A DNA stretch of 64,000 bases, from the NCBI RefSeq assembly GCF_012933445.1, contig NZ_JABBNC010000010.1:124001-188000 (forward strand). Direction: 5' to 3'. Of the stretch, positions 54,800 through 62,853 are shown in pieces. The notes beneath the pieces are model-generated. The model was not told the DNA's origin. It did not search any database and saw only the letters and a list, made by a program, of their open reading frames with translations. The translations under genes and the position numbers were made by a program. Position 1 is the first letter of the stretch, and every line of letters starts with the position of its first letter. The DNA is from Actinoplanes sp. TBRC 11911 (lineage in GTDB: Bacteria > Actinomycetota > Actinomycetes > Mycobacteriales > Micromonosporaceae).

Positions 54800-55360
54800 T
54801 TATACGGCTCGCCGCACGATCGTCAGCACACCCGCGCCCACCGGTTCGGCGGTGGTGAACTGAAGATTTGCCGGGACGCCGGCGGCGAACAGGCGGTCGC
54901 CCTCGCCGGCCACCAACGGGAAGATGATCAGCCGGTACTCGTCGACCAGGTCGGCCGCCGCGAGCGCGTGCACCAGGCTCAGGCTGCCGATCACCACGAT
55001 GTCGCGGCGTTCGCGTTCGCTCTTGACCCAGGTGAGCGGGTCACCGTCGATCGCCGCCGAGTTCGGCCAGGCGCTCGCGTCGATGCCGGTGCGGGTGGCG
55101 ACCCGCTTGGGCACGGCGTTCATCAGCCGCGCATAGTCGGTGTCGCGGCCGGGCCAGACCTTGGAAAAGCTTTCCCACGTACGCCTTCCGTAAAGCTGCA
55201 CGCCCTGCTCCATCCGCGCGCCGAGCCGGAATTTGTCATCGCTGACCGGACCCGACCCGTACCGGAACGCCCAGCCCCCATACGGGGTTCCCGAGCTTCC
55301 GTCCGGGTCGGAGACCACGCCGTCGAGCGTGCTGAACTGAATGACGATCACGTCGCCCAT
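54800..55360 (-). CDS. RibD C-terminal/dihydrofolate reductase-like protein
   Basis: 186 residues from ATG at 55360 (GGGAG upstream). VIVIQFSTLDGVVSDPDG, YGRRTWESFSKVWPGRD, VKSERERRDIVVIGSLSLVHALAAADLVDEYRLIIFPLVAGEGDRLF: the RibD_C reductase fold that binds NADPH. Frequently found beside ECF sigma factors in actinobacteria; here the ECF gene is divergent with 100 bp between. Confidence 0.9.
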   Translation of the reverse strand: MGDVIVIQFSTLDGVVSDPDGSSGTPYGGWAFRYGSGPVSDDKFRLGARMEQGVQLYGRRTWESFSKVWPGRDTDYARLMNAVPKRVATRTGIDASAWPNSAAIDGDPLTWVKSERERRDIVVIGSLSLVHALAAADLVDEYRLIIFPLVAGEGDRLFAAGVPANLQFTTAEPVGAGVLTIVRRAV

Positions 55361-55460
55361 CACGAACTCCCGTCTGCGGGCGGCCCGTCCGGCCGCTCTC
55401 ACCCGACACATACCGGCGGGGGCTGGTGAACTCATCGCCGCGGCGCGAAATAATGCGCCG

Positions 55461-56396
55461 GTGGCCGAGACGACGCAGCACGAGGCCTTCCGCGGCGACC
55501 TGCTGGCGCACTGCTACCGGATGGTCGGCTCGGTCGAGGAGGCCGAGGACCTGGTCCAGGAGACGCTGCTGCGCGCCTGGCGGGCCGCCGACCGGTACGA
55601 CCCCGCGCGCGCCTCGCTGCGCACCTGGCTGCACCGGATCGCCACCAACGTCTGCCTCACCGCGCTGGAGGGCCGATCGCGGCGGCCGTTGCCGAGCGGG
55701 CTGGGCGGCGCAGGCGAGCCGGACGCGCCGCTGACGCCGAGCCTCGACGTGCCGTGGTTGCAGCCGTTCCCGGACGCCCGGCTCGGCGACCCGGCGGACG
55801 CCGCCCAGCAGCGCGCCGGGCTGCGGCTGGCACTGGTCGCGGCCCTGCAGTTGCTGCCCGCCCGCCAGCGCGCCGCCCTGGTGCTGCGCGAGGTGCTGCA
55901 GTTACCGGCCACCGAGGTCGCGGAGGCGCTGGACAGCAGCGTCGCGTCGGTGAACAGCAGCTTGCAACGCGCCCGGGCCACGCTGCAGGCCGCCGGGCCG
56001 GTGCTCGACGACCTGCGCGAGCCCGCCGACCCGGACGAGCGAGAGGTGGTGGAGCGTTACCTGGCCGCGTTCGAGGCCGCCGACATCCCGCGGCTGACCC
56101 GGCTGCTGGCCGACGACGTGGTGCTGGAGATGCCGCCGGTGGCGCTGTGGCTGGCCGGCCGCGACGACTACGGCGAGTTCATGCGACGGGTGTTCGTGCG
56201 GCGCGGCACGGACTGGCACCTCGTGCCGGTGCGGGTCAACGGCGGGACCGGCCTGGCCGCCTACGCCGGGGACAAGGCGCACTCCGTGCAGCTGTTCGAG
56301 GTGCGCGACGGCCTGATCCGCCGCTGCGTGACCTTCGCCGACCCGTCATTGTTCGCGATGTTCGGCCTTTCGCCGACCATGCCGGCGGTCGCCTGA
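55461..56396 (+). CDS. ECF sigma factor with SnoaL-like C-terminal domain
   Basis: 311 residues from GTG at 55461 (AATAAT six bases before). Sigma region 2 (LLAHCYRMVGSVEEAEDLVQETLLRAWRAADRY), region 4 (LPARQRAALVLREVLQLPATEVAEALDSSVASVNSSLQRARATL) and an NTF2/SnoaL-like tail (VVERYLAAFEAADIPRLTRLLADDVVLEMPPVALWLAGRDD). This is the SigJ/ECF41-like group, in which the tail controls activity without a classical anti-sigma factor. Confidence 0.92.
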   Translation: MAETTQHEAFRGDLLAHCYRMVGSVEEAEDLVQETLLRAWRAADRYDPARASLRTWLHRIATNVCLTALEGRSRRPLPSGLGGAGEPDAPLTPSLDVPWLQPFPDARLGDPADAAQQRAGLRLALVAALQLLPARQRAALVLREVLQLPATEVAEALDSSVASVNSSLQRARATLQAAGPVLDDLREPADPDEREVVERYLAAFEAADIPRLTRLLADDVVLEMPPVALWLAGRDDYGEFMRRVFVRRGTDWHLVPVRVNGGTGLAAYAGDKAHSVQLFEVRDGLIRRCVTFADPSLFAMFGLSPTMPAVA

Positions 56397-56412
56397 CGAT
56401 AGTGTCGGCCCC

Positions 56413-56784
56413 ATGCACGAGATCGTCGGCGAGCAGTGGCTGTCCGAGGCGGTGGATTTCCTCGTACGCCTGGTCGAGGGCGCCGGGGCGCTGATCATCT
56501 TCGTCGGCGCGATGGTGGCGTTCGTACGGTTCGTGATCGTCGGGATCCGCGACCGGAGGACGGCCTATTTCGTCCCCATCCGCCTCGACATGGGCCGGTT
56601 CCTCACGCTGGGGCTCGAATTCCAGCTCGCCTCCGACATCCTGCGCACCGCGATCGCCCCGACCCTGCAGGAGATCGCCGAGCTGGCGGCCATCGCGGCG
56701 ATCCGCACCGCCTTGAACTACTTCCTGGGCCGCGAGATCAAGGAGGAACGGGCCGAGCTGGACACCCGGGGGACGCTGCCGTGA
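56413..56784 (+). CDS. DUF1622 membrane protein
   Basis: 123 residues; leaderless ATG 7 nt after TAGTGT (56400-56405). Three helices (FLVRLVEGAGALIIFVGAMVAFVRFV, LGLEFQLASDILRTAIAP, LAAIAAIRTALNYFLGREI). The RLDMGRFLTLGLEFQLASDILRT motif is diagnostic of DUF1622. Function unknown; coupled by GTGA overlap to the next small membrane protein. Confidence 0.85.
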   Translation: MHEIVGEQWLSEAVDFLVRLVEGAGALIIFVGAMVAFVRFVIVGIRDRRTAYFVPIRLDMGRFLTLGLEFQLASDILRTAIAPTLQEIAELAAIAAIRTALNYFLGREIKEERAELDTRGTLP

Positions 56785-57017
56785 CGGCGCTGCTGCAGTA
56801 CGCGTCGCTGCTCTGCGTCGGGGCCGGGCTGATCAGCGGTGCGCTGGCGTTGCTGGCCGGGCGCGACGCGCTGGCCGGACTGCGGGTCGCCCTGGACTTC
56901 TGGCTGGCGGCCGGGCTGCTCCGGCTCGCCGAGCCGAACGCCCTCACGACACTGCTCGGTGTCGCGATCATCATCGCGGTCCGGCAGGTGGTGGTCGCCG
57001 CGCTGCGCGCGCGGTAG
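56781..57017 (+). CDS. Small membrane protein coupled to DUF1622
   Basis: 78 residues from GTG at 56781, overlapping the DUF1622 stop by 4 bp. Three hydrophobic segments (YASLLCVGAGLISGALALLAG, LRVALDFWLAAGLLRLA, LTTLLGVAIIIAVRQVVVAAL). No named family known to me. The overlap suggests a two-part membrane complex. Confidence 0.7.
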   Translation: MTALLQYASLLCVGAGLISGALALLAGRDALAGLRVALDFWLAAGLLRLAEPNALTTLLGVAIIIAVRQVVVAALRAR

Positions 57018-57021
57018 GTGT

Positions 57022-57055
57022 GTGCCACGTAACAGCGAACTTTCGCTGGTGGCAC
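57022..57055. terminator. Nested hairpin, likely terminator of DUF1622 pair
   Basis: GTGCCAC (57022-57028) pairs with GTGGCAC (57049-57055); inside, CAGCG and CGCTG close a 6-nt loop, with a GTAA bulge. Five bases after the stop codon and 40 bp before the DUF4331 gene. Confidence 0.6.
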
Positions 57056-57097
57056 GCGTAGACAGGAGGCATCACCCCTCGCCGAAAGGACGAAGCG

Positions 57098-58120
57098 ATG
57101 TCCCATCATCTCGACACCCCGCTCGCGGCGCAGAACGGCTCGCTGTACATCGATGATCTGTACGTGTTCCAGGGCGACGACAGCACCGTTCTGGTGATGG
57201 ACGTGAACTCCGACATCACCGGCAAGCACTCCGAGCCCGGTTTCCACCCCGAGGCGCGGTACGAGTTCAAGATCCACCTGGACGGGTCGGCGAACGAGGA
57301 CCTGACCTATCGGGTGTCGTTCGACGAGCCCGGCGCCGGCGGCCGCCAGCCCCTGCGACTCGACGCCCTGACCGGCGACGAGGCGCGCGACGACGCCGCC
57401 ACCGGCGAGCGCGTGCTGGAGGGCACGACCGGCGACGCGACGACGGCCGGCGACTTCCGCCTGTGGGCCGGCCGGATCGCCGATCCGTTCTACATCGACC
57501 TCTCGCTGCTCGCGGTCGTCAACGAGGCGGTGGCGAAGGGCACCGCCCCGGACTTCTCGCAGTGGCACCCCGCGCGGGCGCAGAACAGTTTCGCCGGCAC
57601 GAAGGTCGATTCGATAGTGCTCGAGATCTCGCACCGGCACCCGCGGTTGCGGCCGGGCGCGCGGACCGGCGTCTGGTGCGCCACCAAACTTCTCACCGAC
57701 GCCGGCGGGCGCCGGCAGATCAACCGCGCCGGGCACCCGATGATGTGGCCGATCTTCTGGCCGGGCGACACCGACTTCTCGGACCCGTCGAACACCCGGC
57801 ACCCGTCGCAGGACATGGCGGGCGACGGCGCGACGATCGCCGCCCAGGTGGCCGCGGTGGTGGAGGCCGCCGGGACGTCCGGCGACCCGCAGGGCTACGG
57901 GCGGACGGTGGCCGCGGAGCTGCTGCCCGACGTGCTGCCGTACGTGATCGGCACCCCGGCCACCTACGGCTTCGCCATCCGCAACGGCCGGACCATGGCC
58001 GACGACGCGCCGGAGTTCATGCTGTCGCTGGTGACCGGCACCTCCGTACAGTCGGGTCTGGGGCCCGCCACGGCCGCGGCGCAGCGGGCCGCCGCCTTCC
58101 CGTACGTGGTGCCTGCCTGA
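57098..58120 (+). CDS. DUF4331-family protein
   Basis: 340 residues. SHHLDTPLAAQNGSLYIDDLYVFQGDDSTVLVMDVNSDI is the DUF4331 opening, followed by a beta-rich core ending FPYVVPA. No signal peptide despite the family often being secreted. GAAAGGACGAAG precedes the ATG. Function unknown. Confidence 0.85.
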   Translation: MSHHLDTPLAAQNGSLYIDDLYVFQGDDSTVLVMDVNSDITGKHSEPGFHPEARYEFKIHLDGSANEDLTYRVSFDEPGAGGRQPLRLDALTGDEARDDAATGERVLEGTTGDATTAGDFRLWAGRIADPFYIDLSLLAVVNEAVAKGTAPDFSQWHPARAQNSFAGTKVDSIVLEISHRHPRLRPGARTGVWCATKLLTDAGGRRQINRAGHPMMWPIFWPGDTDFSDPSNTRHPSQDMAGDGATIAAQVAAVVEAAGTSGDPQGYGRTVAAELLPDVLPYVIGTPATYGFAIRNGRTMADDAPEFMLSLVTGTSVQSGLGPATAAAQRAAAFPYVVPA

Positions 58121-58181
58121 ACGGTCCGTGGCGGTCGTCACCCTCGTCGAACCGGGGTGCGCCGAAATCGTCCCAGGGTTC

Positions 58182-58571
58182 ATGAACACTTTCGAGTATC
58201 ACGTTCCCTGGGAAGACCTCTACGGCTTCAGCCAGGCGTTACAGGTCGGCGACACGATCTACGTCGCCGGGCAGTTCGCGCACGACGCGGACGGCACCTT
58301 CATCGGCGAGGGCGACTTCGGCACCCAGATCGAGGCCGCCCTGGCGAACCTCGACAAGGTGCTGGCCCACTTCGGTGCCTCCCGGCGTCAGGTCGTGGAG
58401 ACCACCGTGCTGGTCGTGGGCCTGCGCGACCACTTCGACGCGGCCGCGGCGGCCCACTCCCGGTACTTCGGCACCCACCGTCCGACCAGCACGATCAGCG
58501 GTGTGGTCGCGCTGGCGCTGCCGCAACAACTCGTCGAGATCGGCGCCGTGGTCCGCACCGACAGTCTTTAG
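58182..58571 (+). CDS. RidA-family protein
   Basis: 129 residues from ATG at 58182. YjgF/RidA fold: YGFSQALQVGDTIYVAGQFAHDADG, QIEAALANLDKVLAHFGASRRQVVETTVLVVGL, RPTSTISGVVALALPQQLVEIGAVVRT with the ligand-binding Arg. RidA proteins hydrolyse reactive enamine/imine intermediates; group identity is not certain from motifs. Overlaps the convergent flavoprotein gene by 4 bp. Confidence 0.9.
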   Translation: MNTFEYHVPWEDLYGFSQALQVGDTIYVAGQFAHDADGTFIGEGDFGTQIEAALANLDKVLAHFGASRRQVVETTVLVVGLRDHFDAAAAAHSRYFGTHRPTSTISGVVALALPQQLVEIGAVVRTDSL

Positions 58572-59953
58572 GCGGGCTCCACGTTGTGGTTCAGGCGGAA
58601 CACGTTGTCCGGGTCGACGCGGCGTTTGATCCGCGCGAGCCGGTCGTAGCGTTCCGCGCCGTACGCGAGCCGCACCTGCGCGGCAGTGGTGGCCTGGTCC
58701 TTGGACAGGAAGTTCACCATCCGGCGCTCGTCGAACACCCACGGCGCGAACGTCTCGACCATCCGGTCGAGCCAGCTACCCAGCAGGTCCGCCTGATCCT
58801 GCCCGCCCACCCCGAGACCCCACATCATGTACGGGATTCCGCGGCTCGGTACCGCGTTCGGCACCGCCGGCTCGCGGTCGAGGGCGCCACCGAGCGCGCG
58901 GATCTCCAAGCCCAGCAACGGATTGCCCGAGTCCGGCCCGGCGAACCCGATCAGCGCCTCGAGCACCTCGGGCGTGAACTCGCGCAGCGTGGTGGTGCGG
59001 TCGAAGAACGCCTCCGGCCCGGGCGGATCCAGGTGGATCAGCGCGTTCTGCGTGTACGGCAGGGTCCGCACCCCGTCGATCAGCGGCTCGGCGACCGCGC
59101 GGATCGGGGCGAGCAACCGCTCCCCCTCGGCGGCCTCCCCCAGGTACGAGTAGCGCACGTGCAACACGAACGCACCACGCAGCGGCTCCGGCAGATCCGG
59201 CACCGGCGGGTACCGCAGCACCGCGACGGAGGTGGTGGCCTGCTCCGGCAGGCTGGGCGCCCAGGTGCGCCAGACCCGCAGCACGTCGGCCATCCGCTCG
59301 CCCGCGAAGTGCAGGCCGCCGCCGTAGAACTCGGTGACCGGGAACAGGTCGAACTCGATCGCGGTCACCACGCCCATGTTGCCCTTGCCGCCGCGCACCG
59401 CCCAGAACAGATCCGGATCGGAATCGGCGGTGACCTGCCGTAGCTGCCCGTCGGCGGTGACGATCTCGACGAGGTGCACGTGGTCGGCGGCGTACCCTTC
59501 GGATCGGCCGAACACCGGGCTCTGCCCGCCGCCCAGGGTGTAACCGATCGCGCTGACCGTCGGCGCGGACCCGCTCATCGGGGCCAGCCCGTGCTCGGCG
59601 GCCGCGGCCACCGCCGCCGCCCAGAGCACGCCGGCCTCCACCCGCGCCCGCCGGTTCGGCGCGTCGATCCGCACACCGTCCATCCGGGACGTGTTGATCA
59701 GGACGGCACCCCGCACGTCCTTGGCGGCCTGGTGCCCGCTGGCCCGCACCGCGACCGGCATCCGGTGCCGGGCGGCGAAGCGAACGGCGGCCTGCACGTC
59801 GGCCACGCTCGTCACGCCGACGGCGAGCGCCGGGCGAAGCGGCAGGTTCAGGTTGAACGAAACCACCTCGGCGTCGTAGCCGTCGTCGCCGGGCTCCAGC
59901 ACCGGCCCGGTCACGGTTTCGCGCAGTGCGGCGGCGGAAAATGGCTCTGTCAT
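58568..59953 (-). CDS. BBE-type FAD-linked oxidoreductase
   Basis: 461 residues from ATG at 59953 (GGGGGAAG upstream). PCMH FAD-binding domain with PVAVRASGHQA (His for covalent FAD), YTLGGGQSPVFGRSEGYAADHV, GGKGNMGVVTAIEFDLFPV; C-terminal berberine-bridge block RIKRRVDPDNVFRLNHNVEP. The second covalent attachment Cys is replaced by the stretch GRSEG. Oxidises a small organic alcohol, sugar or secondary-metabolite precursor. Cytoplasmic. Confidence 0.92.
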   Translation of the reverse strand: MTEPFSAAALRETVTGPVLEPGDDGYDAEVVSFNLNLPLRPALAVGVTSVADVQAAVRFAARHRMPVAVRASGHQAAKDVRGAVLINTSRMDGVRIDAPNRRARVEAGVLWAAAVAAAAEHGLAPMSGSAPTVSAIGYTLGGGQSPVFGRSEGYAADHVHLVEIVTADGQLRQVTADSDPDLFWAVRGGKGNMGVVTAIEFDLFPVTEFYGGGLHFAGERMADVLRVWRTWAPSLPEQATTSVAVLRYPPVPDLPEPLRGAFVLHVRYSYLGEAAEGERLLAPIRAVAEPLIDGVRTLPYTQNALIHLDPPGPEAFFDRTTTLREFTPEVLEALIGFAGPDSGNPLLGLEIRALGGALDREPAVPNAVPSRGIPYMMWGLGVGGQDQADLLGSWLDRMVETFAPWVFDERRMVNFLSKDQATTAAQVRLAYGAERYDRLARIKRRVDPDNVFRLNHNVEPA

Positions 59954-60131
59954 TGCTTCCCCCATTTACCCAGTTCTCTGGCGTCGGGGACGAGGCTAAC
60001 CAGGGAAAACCCGCTCCCCAACATGAGAACAACCATTCCGGCGCGGGTGAACCGAGGTCCCCGAAAATCGTCATTTACGGACGCCGTTCGATGCCTGTGG
60101 CGCGCGCGCCGGACCGCGTACGGTCAATGTC

Positions 60132-61859
60132 GTGGCCTCGCCAAGAGTGACGGTGGCCGCCGGCGTCGTCGTCGCGCTCGGCGTGACGGCAGGTGCGTGC
60201 CAGGACGACACGAAACGCGGCGAAACGCCCTCCGGTTTCAACGCGGCACTCACGACGGTCGTGAATCCGAGCGCGGCCAGGGGCGGAACGCTCAACCTCT
60301 GGTCGGCCCAGGACGCCGATTCGTGGGATCCGGCGCGCGGATACCTGTCGTTGGTCTGGAACATGAATCGGCTCTACACCCGAAAGCTCGTCGACTACGC
60401 GGGCCCGGCCGGCCCGGACGGCGGGAAGCTGGTTCCGGACCTGGCCGCGGCCGAGCCCCGGATCAGCGCGGACAAGCGCACCTATACGTTCACGTTGCGG
60501 GACGGGCTGAAGTGGGACGACGGGTCACCGATCACCACACGCGACATCAAGTACGGGATCGAGCGGTCCTGGGCCACCAAGGTGATCACCGGCGGGCCGT
60601 ATTACCTGCCGCACATTTTGGACAACGGTCAGCACTACCCCGGCCCGTACGAGGACCGGGACCCGGCCCGGCTGGGGCTGCGATCGGTGCGGACGCCGGA
60701 CGACAAGACCATCACGTTCTCGCTGGCCGCGCCCGATCCCGATTTCCTCTATCTGCTGGCCATGCCGGCGGCCGGGCCGGTACCGCGCGCACGGGACACC
60801 GGGGCGCGATACGGGGCGAGGCCGGCCTCGTCCGGTCCGTACATGTTCGACGACATCCGGCCGGGCCGGTCGGCGCGGCTCGTGCGCAACCCCCGCTGGG
60901 ATCCGGCGACCGACCCGATACGCAAGGCCCTGCCCGACGCTGTCGACTTCACCGTCACGACCAACCAGGACGACCTGGACCGCCGGCTGCTGGCGGGGAC
61001 GGTCGATCTCGACATCGGAGGGCTCGGCGTGCAGGCGGCGGCGCGCAGCAGAGTGCTCGCGGACCCGCGGTTGATGTCGCACGCCGATGCTGTCGCGGGC
61101 GGATACCTGTGGTTCGCCGCGCTGGTCCCCGCGGTCGCGCCGTTCGGCGACATCGCCTGCCGCCGCGCGGTGATGTACGCCGCCGACCTGGCAAGCATCC
61201 AGGCGGCGCGCGGCGGGCCGTTCGCCGGGACGATCGCCACCAGCATGCTGCCGTCCGGCACCCCGGTACCGGAGCCGGACTACGACCCGTACCAGCACAA
61301 GCAAGGCAAACCGCGGATCGACCTGGCGTTGCGCGAGCTCCGCTCCTGCGGCAAACCGAACGGGTTCGGCACCACGATCGCCGTGCTCACCGACGCGGGC
61401 GCCGTCCGGGTCGCGGAGGCGTTGCAGGCGGCGCTCAAGAAGGTCAACATCAACGCGAAGATCGACCGGTACGCCCTGGCCGAGGACTCGTCGCAGGGCG
61501 GCTCGCCGAACATGGTGCGGGAAAAGGGTTACGGCATCATCATCAGCAGCTTCGCGCCGGACTATCCGACGGGCGGCGGTCTGCTGGAGCCCCTGGCCAA
61601 CGGCGACGCGATCCAGCAGAACGGCAACACCAACCGCGCGGAGATCAACGACCCGTCCATCAACGAACTGTTCGACGCGGCGGCGACCGCAAGCGACCCG
61701 GCGTCCCTTTACCGCAGGATCAACCACAAGGTGATGGAAGGCGCCTATTACTTGCCGTTCACGCTCGACGTGGCGCTGACTTACCGCAACCCCCGCCTGA
61801 CGAACGTCCACGTCCAGGCCGGAGCGATCGACATCCAGGCGCTGGGCGTTCATAAATAG
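60132..61859 (+). CDS. Peptide/nickel-type ABC substrate-binding lipoprotein
   Basis: 575 residues from a leaderless GTG at 60132 (TACGGT, 7 nt). Lipobox VTAGAC with lipidated Cys23, then SBP_bac_5 domain: GGTLNLWSAQDADSWDPARGYL, TYTFTLRDGLKWDDGSPITTRDIKYGIERSWA. It binds an oligopeptide or similar ligand outside the membrane. No permease or ATPase gene is adjacent, so it is an orphan or uses a transporter encoded elsewhere. Confidence 0.92.
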   Translation: MASPRVTVAAGVVVALGVTAGACQDDTKRGETPSGFNAALTTVVNPSAARGGTLNLWSAQDADSWDPARGYLSLVWNMNRLYTRKLVDYAGPAGPDGGKLVPDLAAAEPRISADKRTYTFTLRDGLKWDDGSPITTRDIKYGIERSWATKVITGGPYYLPHILDNGQHYPGPYEDRDPARLGLRSVRTPDDKTITFSLAAPDPDFLYLLAMPAAGPVPRARDTGARYGARPASSGPYMFDDIRPGRSARLVRNPRWDPATDPIRKALPDAVDFTVTTNQDDLDRRLLAGTVDLDIGGLGVQAAARSRVLADPRLMSHADAVAGGYLWFAALVPAVAPFGDIACRRAVMYAADLASIQAARGGPFAGTIATSMLPSGTPVPEPDYDPYQHKQGKPRIDLALRELRSCGKPNGFGTTIAVLTDAGAVRVAEALQAALKKVNINAKIDRYALAEDSSQGGSPNMVREKGYGIIISSFAPDYPTGGGLLEPLANGDAIQQNGNTNRAEINDPSINELFDAAATASDPASLYRRINHKVMEGAYYLPFTLDVALTYRNPRLTNVHVQAGAIDIQALGVHK

Positions 61860-62006
61860 CGCCTGGCTGTCCACGAAATTCATCGCCAACCATGAGAGGT
61901 ACGCCTCCGCCGGTCCCCGACCGCACCACACCGCCCCCGGCTCCGCCGCTGCCGCCGCGACCCGCTGCCAGGCAAGGCCGCGGCGCGCCGCACGCGCCAC
62001 CGCGTT

Positions 62007-62352
62007 GTACGCCATACACCCACACCGCGCATATCCGATATTTCCGGCGACCGAAGCGAGAGTCGACCGGGCCACCGGGCCACCGGGCTCAGCGACCAAA
62101 CCCGCGGCGCTTCCAATCCGTGGAACGCTCGGCCACGTACTGAGACCGGCGCGCCCGTAGCAGACCGGCGCCGGGCGGAGGCCCGTACGCCATACGCCCC
62201 CGGCCCCGCCGACACCCGCGCCCACACCGCGCATATCCGATATTTCCGGTGACTGAAACGAGAGTCGACTGGGCCGCCGGGCCGCCGGGCCGCCGAGCAA
62301 CCCGCGGCGCTCCCAATCCGTGGGACTCGCAGCCACGTACTGAGACCGGCGG
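62007..62352. repeat. Duplicated distal module of element G
   Basis: Two direct copies (about 62007-62151 and 62187-62352) with common blocks GTACGCCATAC, CGCGCATATCCGATATTTCC, CGAGAGTCGAC, GGCGCTnCCAATCCGTGG and CCACGTACTGAGACCGGC. The dyad ATATCCGATAT is at about 62032 and 62232. Internal GGGCCGCC/GGGCCACC runs vary in number. Confidence 0.85.
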
Positions 62353-62546
62353 CCACGTCCTGGACCCAGCGTCCGCGATGTGGGACTCCCGTCCATTGTG
62401 GAGCAATTTTTGCCCGATAATGCGGCTTTCGCGCGGCAGGTTTTCCGGGCCAGATGTGAACCTTGGAGAGTTATGGCTCGTATGTGGGCACAACTCTCCA
62501 AGGTTCGCGAAAAGCTCACGATGTGGCCGCGACGTCCCACATAGCG
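62007..62546 (-). repeat. Dispersed hairpin/dyad element, copy G
   Basis: Reverse orientation. Dyads CCCACATAGCGGGA (about 62536) and TCACGATGTGG (about 62517), hairpin 62456-62508 (GTGAACCTTGGAGAGTT with AACTCTCCAAGGTTCGC), spacer with GGAAAACCTGCCGCGCG, dyads CCATTGTGGA (62394), CGATGTGGGA (62378) and others, then the distal module in two copies. Between convergent genes; gap 61860-62853 has no supported gene. Confidence 0.88.
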
Positions 62547-62616
62547 GGAACCCTCCCCCGGATCCCCTGCCGCAGAGATCAACGCGCGATCATGGTGATC
62601 CCGTATCCGCGGCCGG

Positions 62617-62815
62617 CGGACTGTCCCGCGTGGCCGGCGACCCGTCCGGCGTGGCCGGCGTCTGACCAGTTCGTCCACTGGCGCGTCACCTGCGTGACGG
62701 ATCGCCAAGACCGAACTGTCCGACGTGACCGGCGAACTGCCCGTCGCGGCCGGGAACTGTCCGACGCGGCCGGGAACTGTCCGGCGCGGCGGGCGAAATG
62801 TCCGGCATGGCCTCG
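62617..62815. repeat. 20-21 bp degenerate tandem repeat
   Basis: Units of the type CTGTCCGACGCGGCCGGGAA recur at least five times between about 62710 and 62810, with looser copies (CCCGTCCGGCGTGGCCGGCG) from 62617. Just past the LuxR stop. Confidence 0.65.
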
Positions 62816-62853
62816 CCGCCGCGCCCGGGCCCGGCCCGTCGCGGCCGGCCGGC

